Shown here: piece after piece, positions 1 to 7,234 of the stretch
Numbering within the stretch: the stretch's first letter is position 1
Layout: every line of letters begins with the position of its first letter
From: an uncultured Collinsella sp.
GTDB taxonomy: Bacteria > Actinomycetota > Coriobacteriia > Coriobacteriales > Coriobacteriaceae
Direction: 5' to 3'
Length of the DNA: 10,676 nucleotides
NCBI GenBank assembly: GCA_934650975.1
Contig: CAKUFW010000069.1
Span: forward strand, 1-10,676
Position numbers and translations under genes: made by a program
The notes under the pieces: generated by a model
Database searches by the model: none
Seen by the model: the letters and a program-made list of their open reading frames with translations, nothing else
Told to the model about the DNA's origin: nothing

Positions 1-67
1 CTCAGTTGGTTAGAGCGTCCGGCTGATAACCGGGAGGTCACAAGTTCGAATCTTGTCAGGTCCACCA
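1..67 (+). tRNA. tRNA-Ile (anticodon GAT), 5' end missing
   Basis: The window opens inside the D arm (CTCAGTTGGTTAGAGCG). The anticodon stem TCCGG/CCGGG closes a seven-base loop CTGATAA, so positions 34-36 are GAT, which reads isoleucine codons AUC/AUU. The T arm CAAG-TTCGAAT-CTTG follows, and the acceptor 3' strand ends in an encoded CCA at 65-67. By comparison with a standard 77-nt tRNA the first ten bases lie outside the window. A terminator hairpin starts 15 bases downstream, so this is the last gene of its transcript. Confidence 0.95.
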
Positions 68-81
68 TCAAAAACGTGAAG

Positions 82-111
82 AGCCCTGGGGCATTGCCTC
101 AGGGCTTTTTT
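82..111 (+). terminator. Rho-independent terminator after tRNA-Ile
   Basis: A ten-pair stem (AGCCCTGGGG with CCTCAGGGCT, one G-U pair) closes a five-base loop and is followed directly by six T residues at 106-111. Confidence 0.88.
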
Positions 112-165
112 CTTATCCAATAAAAGTAGTCAAAAGAGTCCCGTCCCAAATTAGCTACTTTGATT

Positions 166-195
166 TTGTGTGCTGGGCGAAAGATTGGGTAGTAT
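166..195 (+). promoter_or_regulatory. weak candidate promoter for the DUF151 cluster
   Basis: TTGTGT (166-171) and TAGTAT (190-195) are separated by 18 bases. They lie between the tRNA terminator and the first gene of the 253-1620 cluster, where a promoter is expected. Both boxes are imperfect, so this is a position-supported guess. Confidence 0.28.
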
Positions 196-252
196 AGCTA
201 TTCAATGCGGCAGCTCTGCCGCGTGTTAACCGCTACGTACCGGAGGTGTTCC

Positions 253-753
253 ATGGTTCGTGTCGACATAGAGACCATAGTCATGGCCGCCGGTCCCGTG
301 CCATCGCTTATCGTGCTTCGCGAGCGCTGCGGCAAGTCGGATTCGACGGCACCCCTGCGTTCGCTTTCCATTCAGACCGGCTCGTTTGAGGCCGCGGCCA
401 TTAGCCGTGGCATCGATAGCGGTCGCGCCGAGCGCCCGATAACGCATGACCTGCTGCTTGATACCGTCGATGCCCTGGGCGCCAAGCTCGAGCGCATCGA
501 GATCGTCCGCGCCGAGCCGCCGGTGTTCTATGCGACGATTGTCGTGCTGGTCGATGGTGACGAGCGCAAGGTTGACGCCCGCCCCAGTGACGCCATTGCC
601 CTTGCCGTGCGCAGCAATGCCCCCATGTTTGTGGAGGACGACATCATGAATCGCCTGGGTACCGTTTCTGCCCATGCCGAGGAAGTTGACGACGAGCGGG
701 AGTTCGAGAAGTTCGACGAGTTCGTCCATACGCTCTCCCCCGATGATTTCTAA
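253..753 (+). CDS. bifunctional nuclease (BFN/DUF151) domain protein
   Basis: A 166-residue protein covering one complete BFN (DUF151) domain. The open frame extends upstream to 205, but ATG 253 is preceded by GGAGGT at 242-247 with a good gap, so it is the likely start. Family hallmarks are visible: the THDLLLD segment (residues 64-70) followed by a GAKLERIEI strand, the core DARPSDAIALAVR (108-120) with APMFVEDD after it, and an acidic tail ending in LSPDDF, typical of the family. There is no C-terminal UVR domain, unlike some homologues. Family members have been reported with DNase and RNase activity and the fold is known, but the biological role in bacteria is poorly defined. The gene abuts the next one and probably heads a three-gene operon with two small proteins. 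Confidence 0.9.
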   Translation: MVRVDIETIVMAAGPVPSLIVLRERCGKSDSTAPLRSLSIQTGSFEAAAISRGIDSGRAERPITHDLLLDTVDALGAKLERIEIVRAEPPVFYATIVVLVDGDERKVDARPSDAIALAVRSNAPMFVEDDIMNRLGTVSAHAEEVDDEREFEKFDEFVHTLSPDDF

Positions 754-783
754 ATGTCTGGCACGCGAGCTGAGAGGTCGCTG

Positions 784-1140
784 ATGGGTACCCGCGTATC
801 GGCTGAAGCGGCCGCCATCGCGCGTGAAGCCCAGATGCGCTCGGAGGCATCCGAGGCGGCTCGCATCGCCTATGTGACGCAGGCCCGCACGCTTCGCGAG
901 CGCCGTGGCTCCTATATCAAGATGGTTGTCATCTCCGCTCTTGTCGCGGCAATCTGCTCGCGCCTTCGTGGTACAGTTGGTGCGCTTGGGTTTTCGATTT
1001 CAACAGGCTTGGTAATCTGGGGCGTGGTCGATGCAGTAATGCTGACCAACCAGGTCAAGGTGCTCGACAAGCGCGCGATGGATATGATGCGCGCCCGCGA
1101 CGCTGCCGCCAAGATCGCTGCCGAGGCACAAGAACTGTAA
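784..1140 (+). CDS. small two-helix membrane protein, function unknown
   Basis: A 118-residue protein that I do not recognise. The frame could start at ATG 754, directly after the TAA of the upstream gene. ATG 784 is preferred because GAGAGG lies at 772-777 with a six-base gap; with 754 the protein would be 128 residues. The N-terminal ~40 residues are Ala/Arg/Glu-rich and probably helical. Two hydrophobic stretches follow (about residues 46-61, VVISALVAAIC, and 66-89, VGALGFSISTGLVIWGVV), joined by a short loop with arginines, then a charged Ala-rich helical tail. This suggests a membrane hairpin with both ends on the same side, probably cytoplasmic. The tight junction to the DUF151 gene and the 30-base gap to the next gene suggest co-transcription. 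No functional motif is visible. Confidence 0.75.
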   Translation: MGTRVSAEAAAIAREAQMRSEASEAARIAYVTQARTLRERRGSYIKMVVISALVAAICSRLRGTVGALGFSISTGLVIWGVVDAVMLTNQVKVLDKRAMDMMRARDAAAKIAAEAQEL

Positions 1141-1170
1141 CGACGCCGGATTCGATGGGAAGGTCTAGAG

Positions 1171-1620
1171 ATGGCACAGGATATGCAGGACGCCGGCAAC
1201 GTCTCCGCCGAGCTCGACGCCATGGTGTGTGACCTGATTGGCGCGTTCTTGGACGACCTTGCCGCCGGCGAGAATCCGGGTGTGGTCGTGGCGATCGAGG
1301 ACGCCGCTTCCAACCGCTATCTGGCGGCGCTCGACGAGGACGGCGAAGAGGCATGCCTCGAGGCCGCCACCAACTTTATCTCCGAGCACAAGATGGGTCT
1401 TAAGGACGAGGGTCTGGGCCGTATCGCCCGTTATGCCATCGGCTACACCGGCTGCGTCGAAATTGACGGCGGCTATCACGATGCCCTGCTCGTGAGCTTC
1501 TTCGAAACCACGCTCGAGAGCGGTTTTTCGGCATATGTGCTGTATGAGGGCATGGGCGCCGGCGATGGTTTTATGTGGAGCGACCCTGAACCTGCAGGTG
1601 AGGAAACCCCTCTTATCTAA
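1171..1620 (+). CDS. acidic cytosolic protein, function unknown
   Basis: A 149-residue protein that I do not recognise. The start is supported by GGGAAGG at 1157-1163, seven bases before ATG. It is strongly acidic, has no signal peptide or membrane segment, and alternates helical parts (residues 12-32) with strand-like parts (GVVVAIED, ALLVSFF). A Gly-rich segment GMGAGDGF lies near the C terminus. G/C-ending codon use and position suggest a real gene co-transcribed with the two upstream. It could be a lineage-specific partner of the DUF151 protein, but this rests only on adjacency. Confidence 0.8.
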   Translation: MAQDMQDAGNVSAELDAMVCDLIGAFLDDLAAGENPGVVVAIEDAASNRYLAALDEDGEEACLEAATNFISEHKMGLKDEGLGRIARYAIGYTGCVEIDGGYHDALLVSFFETTLESGFSAYVLYEGMGAGDGFMWSDPEPAGEETPLI

Positions 1621-1662
1621 AATCGCTAAAATAAACGAGTTTTCGGTAAAAGGCTCAATATT

Positions 1663-1690
1663 CCCGCCGAGCGTTGCATTGCTGGGCGGG
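1663..1690 (+). other. hairpin in the typA leader
   Basis: CCCGCC-G-AGC pairs with GCT-G-GGCGGG (nine pairs with one G/G mismatch) around an eight-base loop. No T run follows, so it is not an ordinary terminator. It lies 47 bases before the typA ATG and about 40 bases after the previous stop. It may stabilise or regulate the typA leader, or end the upstream transcript in a Rho-dependent way. Confidence 0.45.
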
Positions 1691-1737
1691 TCGCATACGC
1701 GTGCCGTTTGTATATGGATAGAAGATAGGGGAACTAC

Positions 1738-3576
<1,839 letters not shown>

Positions 3577-3606
3577 GCGCTGGGGCTTATAACCGCCAAC
3601 AAGAAA

Positions 3607-3638
3607 GGGCGTCGACCGCAATGGTCGGCGCCCTTTTT
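3607..3638 (+). terminator. terminator after typA, possibly bidirectional
   Basis: GGGCGTCGACC pairs with GGTCGGCGCCC (eleven pairs, one U-G) around a five-base loop, followed by TTTTT at 3634-3638. On the opposite strand the hairpin is followed by TTTCTT. It could therefore also end the convergent minus-strand transcript from the gene at 3706-4854. Confidence 0.92.
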
Positions 3639-3646
3639 GGTGCCAT

Positions 3647-3699
3647 GGGGTCAGGTGGCTTTGCACCACCACAAAGGTGCCTGGCCCCTTTGTGGTGGT
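3647..3699. repeat. nested inverted repeats between convergent genes
   Basis: ACCACCACAAAGG (3665-3677) and CCTTTGTGGTGGT (3687-3699) are perfect 13-base inverted repeats around a nine-base loop. A second pairing, GGGGTCAGG (3647-3655) with CCTGGCCCC (3680-3688), uses loop and arm bases of the first, so the two hairpins compete. The element begins six bases beyond the stop of the minus-strand gene. No T run follows on either strand, so it is not a simple terminator. It resembles short palindromic interspersed repeats (inference). Confidence 0.65.
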
Positions 3700-3705
3700 T
3701 GGCGG

Positions 3706-4854
3706 CTAGGCGGCGGGGAGTCCCGGATTATTGGCGGACTGCTGCGGTTTGAGGTGGGCGTTGCGCCAGATGATTTGGATAACGTAGCCGAGCATAAAGA
3801 CAAAGGCCACGCCGCTGATAAAGTCGCCGATGAGGGGAAGTCCCGTGAGGGCGCCTGCGGCGATGCCGCCCACGGCGGCCATGGCGTAGCGGTTCTGGTT
3901 GTGTCCGACCATGCGCGCAATAGCGCAGCCCGCAAAAGCGGTGGAGACCAGTGCGATGCCAATCACAGCGCACAGGAGGGCTCCGGCGAGCGATAGCCCG
4001 GCGATCGAGATGATCAGCAACAGAACGGCGGGGACGATAGCAACCGTGCCGACAAGACCACTCACCCACAGGGGCGTGGGACGTTGATGGAGCATGCCGG
4101 CAGCGCTGGCGGTCGCACGCGGAAAGGCGAGCTCGAGAAGAATTGCGATAAAGCAGGTCGAGAGAGCCGAAGCTGCGATACCGCCGATGATGTCGTTAAC
4201 GGTCGTGGCCGCGCTTTCGTTCTCGGTGCGGTCAATCTTGAGCGCGCCGACCTTGGCCCCTGCTGCGCGCTCGGGATCCTCGGAAACGTGTGCGTTCACG
4301 GTGCCGGAGATGCGGGCGTTTTTACCCAGGATGAGCTTGTCGGCCCAAACCTCGACATCGCCATCGACGGTGCCATCGATGGTCACCGTGTCGCCCGCGA
4401 GTGCCGCCGACTTGACGGAGCCGCGCAGGGCGACCGTCTCGCCTACCGCGTAGAAGCAGCTGGCGGTGCTATCGGTGTTGAGGACGACGTGCTGGCCGGC
4501 AACCGTAACGCTGCCGTCAACCGTGGTCTTGGCGATATCGATGGTGCGCGCTGCCAGGCGAATGGCGCCGCCCACGGTGCAATCGCGAATCGAAAGCGAA
4601 TCGCCCGCGGCGATGATATCGCGGTCGATGGAGGCGTCGTCCAGGTTAAAGTTCTGGCCGGCCCAGTACAGGTCGCCCTCGACGCCGGACGGATTGGAGT
4701 CGTTATCGGTTGCAAGAACGTTGCCGGCGGTGTCCGTGCCAGCAAACGATACCGTGGGAAGAACGGTGAGCGCCAGCGCGATGAGCGCGAGAAGCATGAT
4801 GAAACGGCCGTGCGTTTTGCGACGCTGGCTCGGTGAGAATTGGCTGCAAGGCAT
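3706..4854 (-). CDS. exported membrane protein with bactofilin-like polymer-forming domain
   Basis: A 382-residue protein. The ATG at 4854 has AAGGA six bases upstream on the minus strand. The N terminus is a signal peptide or signal anchor: basic RRK at 11-13, a hydrophobic core at about 19-34, and a possible SFA|GT cleavage site near residue 38. Residues 60-190 carry short Val/Gly/Asp-rich repeats of the kind 'VDGSVTVAG', 'IDGTVDGDVEVW', 'ISGTVNAHV', as in right-handed beta-helical bactofilin-like (polymer-forming cytoskeletal) domains. After an acidic linker come four or five hydrophobic segments (about 223-244, 264-289, 290-316, 324-341, 343-363). Known bactofilins are cytosolic, so a signal sequence plus membrane region is a distinct arrangement that would place the beta-helix outside. 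An envelope-structural role is inferred. The gene is convergent with typA. Confidence 0.85.
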   Translation of the reverse strand: MPCSQFSPSQRRKTHGRFIMLLALIALALTVLPTVSFAGTDTAGNVLATDNDSNPSGVEGDLYWAGQNFNLDDASIDRDIIAAGDSLSIRDCTVGGAIRLAARTIDIAKTTVDGSVTVAGQHVVLNTDSTASCFYAVGETVALRGSVKSAALAGDTVTIDGTVDGDVEVWADKLILGKNARISGTVNAHVSEDPERAAGAKVGALKIDRTENESAATTVNDIIGGIAASALSTCFIAILLELAFPRATASAAGMLHQRPTPLWVSGLVGTVAIVPAVLLLIISIAGLSLAGALLCAVIGIALVSTAFAGCAIARMVGHNQNRYAMAAVGGIAAGALTGLPLIGDFISGVAFVFMLGYVIQIIWRNAHLKPQQSANNPGLPAA

Positions 4855-4866
4855 AGATGGTCCTTC

Positions 4867-4903
4867 GTTAGGTGCTCAACAGGTACCTAACAGGGTACCC
4901 AAC
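4867..4903 (-). promoter_or_regulatory. three tandem GTTRGGTACC-like repeats before the bactofilin-like gene
   Basis: Read on the minus strand, three near-identical units follow each other: GTTGGGTACCC (4903-4893), GTTAGGTACCT (4891-4881) and GTTGAGCACCT (4880-4870). They are spaced 11-12 bases, about one helical turn, and two carry the palindrome GGTACC. GTTAGGT (4891-4885) can also pair with ACCTAAC (4873-4867), forming a hairpin that ends just before the ribosome site. Either a multi-site operator or a translation-controlling leader is possible. No clear -10/-35 pair was found here. Confidence 0.5.
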
Positions 4904-4960
4904 GCGCGGGCCCTCTAAAAGAACCTCCCGGTTGCATTTCGAGGTGCAAGGTTGCGCCGG

Positions 4961-5650
4961 TTACTTTTTTCGGCGCAAAAAGCGAGCGATATCTTCCTCG
5001 GTGGGGCTTTTGATGTCAAAGCGTAGCGACAGCCAGCGTAGCCCCATGGTCACTGCGACGCACACGATGAGGGCGGTGATGTTGCTGACGAGCCCGCTCA
5101 TAACGAGACACACATAGCTTGCCGATCCGGCGATTGCTGCAATGGCGTAAAAGTTGGTGCGCTGGAAGATGCCCGGCACCACACCCATAAAGCTGTCGCG
5201 CAGCATGCCGCCGCCCACCGCGGTGAAAAAGCCCATCATGATGCAAACCGCCGGCGCGAAGCCATAAACCAGGGCCTTATCGGCGCCGGTAGCGGCGTAG
5301 ATGCCGACCGAGATGATGTCGAGCAATGGGATGAGTTTCTCGGGTTTATCGACGATTGCCGGGAAGATATAGATGATGGCGGCCGTCGCGATAGAGAGCG
5401 GCAGCGCCATGGGCTGGTTGAGAATGTAGACGTTGCCGACTTGGAGCGTCATATCGCGCAAAAGACCGCCGCCCAGGCCACAGACCACGGCAAGTGCGAC
5501 TGCACCCACCAGGTCGAGTTTGTGCTCGCGCGCGACCAGCACGCCCGAGATCGAAGCCGCGACAACGGCGAACATCTCGAGCCAAAATGGGATAGCGACC
5601 ATGGCATCCGAAGCGTGTGCAGTAACGGTCATAGCGGCGACGACGGGCAA
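4961..5650 (-). CDS. TRIC/UPF0126 family integral membrane protein
   Basis: A 229-residue protein if it starts at TTG 5650, which has AAAGGA six bases upstream; ATG 5632 (223 residues) has no clear ribosome site. The open frame continues to 5854, but that part runs through a palindromic repeat and is not credible protein. The protein is almost entirely hydrophobic with about seven membrane segments. It holds two copies of the family repeat, marked by GLGGGLLRD (residues 58-66) and AVGGGMLRD (144-152), and ends in a basic RFLRRKK tail. UPF0126 proteins are prokaryotic relatives of TRIC cation channels, while Pfam calls the domain a glycine transporter, so the substrate stays open. I see no glycine-riboswitch-like leader. 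Only a weak hairpin (AACC/GGTT) follows the stop, and the gene could read into the bactofilin-like gene 106 bases on. Confidence 0.88.
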   Translation of the reverse strand: MPVVAAMTVTAHASDAMVAIPFWLEMFAVVAASISGVLVAREHKLDLVGAVALAVVCGLGGGLLRDMTLQVGNVYILNQPMALPLSIATAAIIYIFPAIVDKPEKLIPLLDIISVGIYAATGADKALVYGFAPAVCIMMGFFTAVGGGMLRDSFMGVVPGIFQRTNFYAIAAIAGSASYVCLVMSGLVSNITALIVCVAVTMGLRWLSLRFDIKSPTEEDIARFLRRKK

Positions 5651-5680
5651 GATGGGTCCTTTGGGTTGTGGGTTTAGACA

Positions 5681-5712
5681 ATGCCCGTACATAGTACATG
5701 GTTGTCGGGCAT
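5681..5712 (-). promoter_or_regulatory. inverted repeat in the TRIC gene upstream region
   Basis: ATGCCCG (5681-5687) and CGGGCAT (5706-5712) form a seven-base inverted repeat. On the minus strand the spacer contains ATGTACTATGTAC, with TACTAT as a possible -10 box. An inverted repeat around a -10 box suggests an operator, but no good -35 box is seen. Confidence 0.28.
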
Positions 5713-5760
5713 CGCGACCCCATTCCTCGGCAAACGGTCGGCAGCGGGTGCGGGCGTAGG

Positions 5761-5833
5761 GCCAAAACGTGTACATCAGCCTCCAAAGATGTCGAAAATT
5801 GTCGTTTTTGGAGGGTGACGTACACGTTTTGGC
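5761..5833. repeat. palindromic interspersed element, copy 1
   Basis: A 73-base near-perfect palindrome. The outer 14 bases match exactly (GCCAAAACGTGTAC and GTACACGTTTTGGC). Pairing continues inward through CCTCCAAA/TTTGGAGG to a tiny A-rich loop near 5797, giving arms of about 35 bases with three mismatches and a few G-U pairs. Copy 2 at 6964-7035 lies in the same direction with only about six differences. No transposase is present, so a mobile element (REPIN- or MITE-like) would be non-autonomous. It starts 21 bases past the stop of the nuclease gene and may shape that mRNA's 3' end. Confidence 0.88.
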
Positions 5834-5853
5834 GTGGCGAGCGGCAAGCGGCA

Positions 5854-6861
5854 CTACTCGGTAGGTGCTTCTGCGTCCTGTGTACCCTTCCAGTTGCGGA
5901 TGAGTGCTTTACGTAGCTCGTTTTGCTTTCGCTGGTACTCGGCATCGGTGCAGCGTGGCATGCCAAGTGCTTCTCGAATACCGTTCATGGCACGGTGGAA
6001 CGCGAGCTGGCTTGCGAACTGAGCCGAAGTGAGCGTGATGATGTGATACCCCATTTGGGCGAGTATGGCCTCCCGTTCCGCGTCCGCTCCCTTGCGTTCG
6101 GCTTCGTCGTGAAACCCGCCTTTGTATTCGATACCGAGTTCTTTGCGCTGGTAGGTGATAAGGGCATCGATTTTGAGTGTTCGGGCTTTGGTGCAATGCC
6201 AAAGCCGCTTAGGGATCACGAGCGGTTTGTTGAGTTCGATACCTCGGATGCCAAGACCGCCCTCGCTTGTGGGCAACGAAAGGGCAATCGCCGATGCACT
6301 TTCCATGGGAGAGGCCGAATGGTCGTAGATATGTCTGAGTGCGAGCCGTGCGCGTGTGGCACCAGGTTTGCCGGGGTGCTGGTCGAGCAGCACGGTAATT
6401 TGATTCTTGGAGGTGGTGGCTGGCTGCTCGGTATAAGGCTCAGAGGGCTGCAGCCCCATGCGATAGTCGCCGCAGACTTCGTAGCCATACCCGAGGTATT
6501 CGATCCTATCTATCCACTCGGCGGCGAGAACAAACGTAAAGGCTTCGTCGGTGATGAAGATACCGGGTGTAAGCTCGTCAATATGGTCATAGGGAAGGTT
6601 TTGGCCGAGAACGTGGCAAGTGACACCGTTAGTGCGAATTCGCTCGAAAGCAAAAACTACGGAGATGTCGATAGCCTTGAGCATGTCGGGCGGAATCCCA
6701 CAGTCGGTGAGGGCCTGCCGAATACGCGCGATACGTTGTTGGGTGGAGAGGCCCTGCGCACCTATCTTGTAGTCGTGCTTTGCGACGGATTGAACCAAAT
6801 CTTGCGGCGCGTGATGGACGAGCCATGCGGTTTTATGCGAAATGAGAACAGGGGTATCCAT
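5854..6861 (-). CDS. DUF559-type PD-(D/E)xK endonuclease-like protein
   Basis: A 335-residue protein. ATG 6861 is preceded on the minus strand by GAGAGG with a six-base gap. The C-terminal half matches DUF559, a Vsr/restriction-endonuclease-like fold: SPMES with E187, KIDALI with D232, IEYKGGFH with E245-Y246-K247 and H251, and ERE around R263 before a GYHIITLTSAQF strand-helix unit. The acidic residues and lysine expected for PD-(D/E)xK catalysis are thus all present. The N-terminal ~180 residues (ISHKTAWLVHH near the start) resemble the middle domain of AbiEi-type antitoxin/DUF559 fusions without a recognisable winged helix; this is a weaker call. A DNA cleavage or defence role is plausible but unproven. 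No methylase or partner gene is adjacent. Copies of the same palindromic repeat lie on both sides. Confidence 0.87.
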   Translation of the reverse strand: MDTPVLISHKTAWLVHHAPQDLVQSVAKHDYKIGAQGLSTQQRIARIRQALTDCGIPPDMLKAIDISVVFAFERIRTNGVTCHVLGQNLPYDHIDELTPGIFITDEAFTFVLAAEWIDRIEYLGYGYEVCGDYRMGLQPSEPYTEQPATTSKNQITVLLDQHPGKPGATRARLALRHIYDHSASPMESASAIALSLPTSEGGLGIRGIELNKPLVIPKRLWHCTKARTLKIDALITYQRKELGIEYKGGFHDEAERKGADAEREAILAQMGYHIITLTSAQFASQLAFHRAMNGIREALGMPRCTDAEYQRKQNELRKALIRNWKGTQDAEAPTE

Positions 6862-6916
6862 CTATGGCCTCTCGCTTTGAGCCGATACTCAACTCTTATG
6901 TCCGCTGAGGTGGGAA

Positions 6917-6946
6917 AATATACTGGATGTGAGTAAATCGGCCGAA
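6917..6946 (-). promoter_or_regulatory. candidate promoter of the DUF559 gene
   Basis: On the minus strand TTCGGC (6946-6941) and TATATT (6922-6917) are 18 bases apart, about 55 bases before the ATG. The -10 box is good and the -35 box is poor. Confidence 0.33.
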
Positions 6947-6963
6947 TCACGCGGGGTTCAATA

Positions 6964-7035
6964 TCCAAACGTGTACATCAGCCTCCAAAGATGTTGAAAA
7001 ATGTCGGTTTTGGAGGGTGGTGTACACGTTTTGGA
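6964..7035. repeat. palindromic interspersed element, copy 2
   Basis: The same element as at 5761-5833, in the same orientation. The left end CCAAACGTGTAC pairs with GTACACGTTTTGG (one base bulged), then the arms continue through CCTCCAAA/TTTGGAGG to an AAAAA loop at 6997-7001. The A/C mismatch of copy 1 (5775/5819) is an A-T pair here (6977/7021), and an inner C-G pair of copy 1 is T-G here, so changes tend to keep the fold. The right end runs directly into a tRNA-Ser 3' fragment. Confidence 0.88.
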
Positions 7036-7069
7036 GGGAGAAACGGGTTCGAATCCCCTCTCCTCCGCC
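7033..7069 (+). pseudogene. stray tRNA-Ser 3' fragment (T arm and acceptor strand)
   Basis: CGGG-TTCGAAT-CCCC (7044-7058) is a complete T arm, followed by an acceptor-like strand TCTCCTCCGCC to 7069. It shares GGGTTCGAATCCC and TCCTCCGCC with the intact tRNA-Ser(CGA) but lies on the opposite strand. The D arm, anticodon arm and variable arm are absent, and the next base gives CCG instead of CCA. GGAGG at 7033-7037, the end of the palindrome, can pair with CCTCC at 7062-7066, giving an acceptor/T-arm minihelix. It is probably a remnant of a disrupted tRNA gene or of integration at a tRNA 3' end. Confidence 0.7.
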
Positions 7070-7095
7070 GTATTTGCTTGAAGATGACTCGATAA

Positions 7096-7123
7096 CAAAA
7101 AAGCTCCCATTGCTGGGAGCTTT
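7096..7123 (-). terminator. terminator after tRNA-Ser(CGA)
   Basis: On the minus strand AAAGCTCCCA pairs with TGGGAGCTTT around a four-base loop and runs into six T residues (plus-strand A run 7097-7102). It lies about a dozen bases after the tRNA CCA end. Confidence 0.88.
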
Positions 7124-7134
7124 CTCAACCAAAA

Positions 7135-7225
7135 TGGCGGAGGAGGAGGGATTCGAACCCTCGTGACCTTATACAGGCCAAACGGTTTTCGAGACCGCCG
7201 CATTCAACCACTCTGCCACCCCTCC
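7135..7225 (-). tRNA. tRNA-Ser (anticodon CGA)
   Basis: Read on the minus strand from 7225: acceptor GGAGGGG pairs with CTCCTCC, the anticodon loop CTCGAAA gives CGA (reads UCG), a long variable arm follows as is usual for serine tRNA, then T arm GAGGG-TTCGAAT-CCCTC, discriminator G and an encoded CCA (7137-7135). The length is 91 bases with CCA. The 48-base gap to the upstream tRNA-Ser is filled mostly by a terminator hairpin, so its own promoter is not evident. Confidence 0.97.
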
Positions 7226-7234
7226 GCGTGGGGT

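Noticed and set aside
4084..4836. 250-residue plus-strand open frame opposite the bactofilin-like gene
   Set aside because: No ribosome site or domain; the minus strand has a signal peptide, repeats and membrane segments.
5651..5760. glycine riboswitch upstream of the UPF0126 gene
   Set aside because: Some UPF0126 genes are linked to glycine, but the conserved tandem aptamer features are not visible here.
5651..5854. N-terminal extension of the TRIC protein to 5854
   Set aside because: It would translate the palindromic repeat and an otherwise unstructured Arg/Pro/Cys-rich stretch, and homologues of the family are about 205-225 residues.
5923..6936. 337-residue plus-strand open frame opposite the DUF559 gene
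   Set aside because: It is as long as the minus-strand gene but shows no motif, whereas the minus strand carries the full E-D-ExK nuclease pattern and a good ribosome site.
5761..7035. CRISPR array from the two repeat copies
   Set aside because: Only two copies 1.2 kb apart, with a gene between them and no regular spacers.
7045..7160. attL/attR pair formed by the tRNA fragment and tRNA-Ser(CGA)
   Set aside because: The two are in inverted, not direct, orientation, so they cannot bound a simple site-specific insertion between them.
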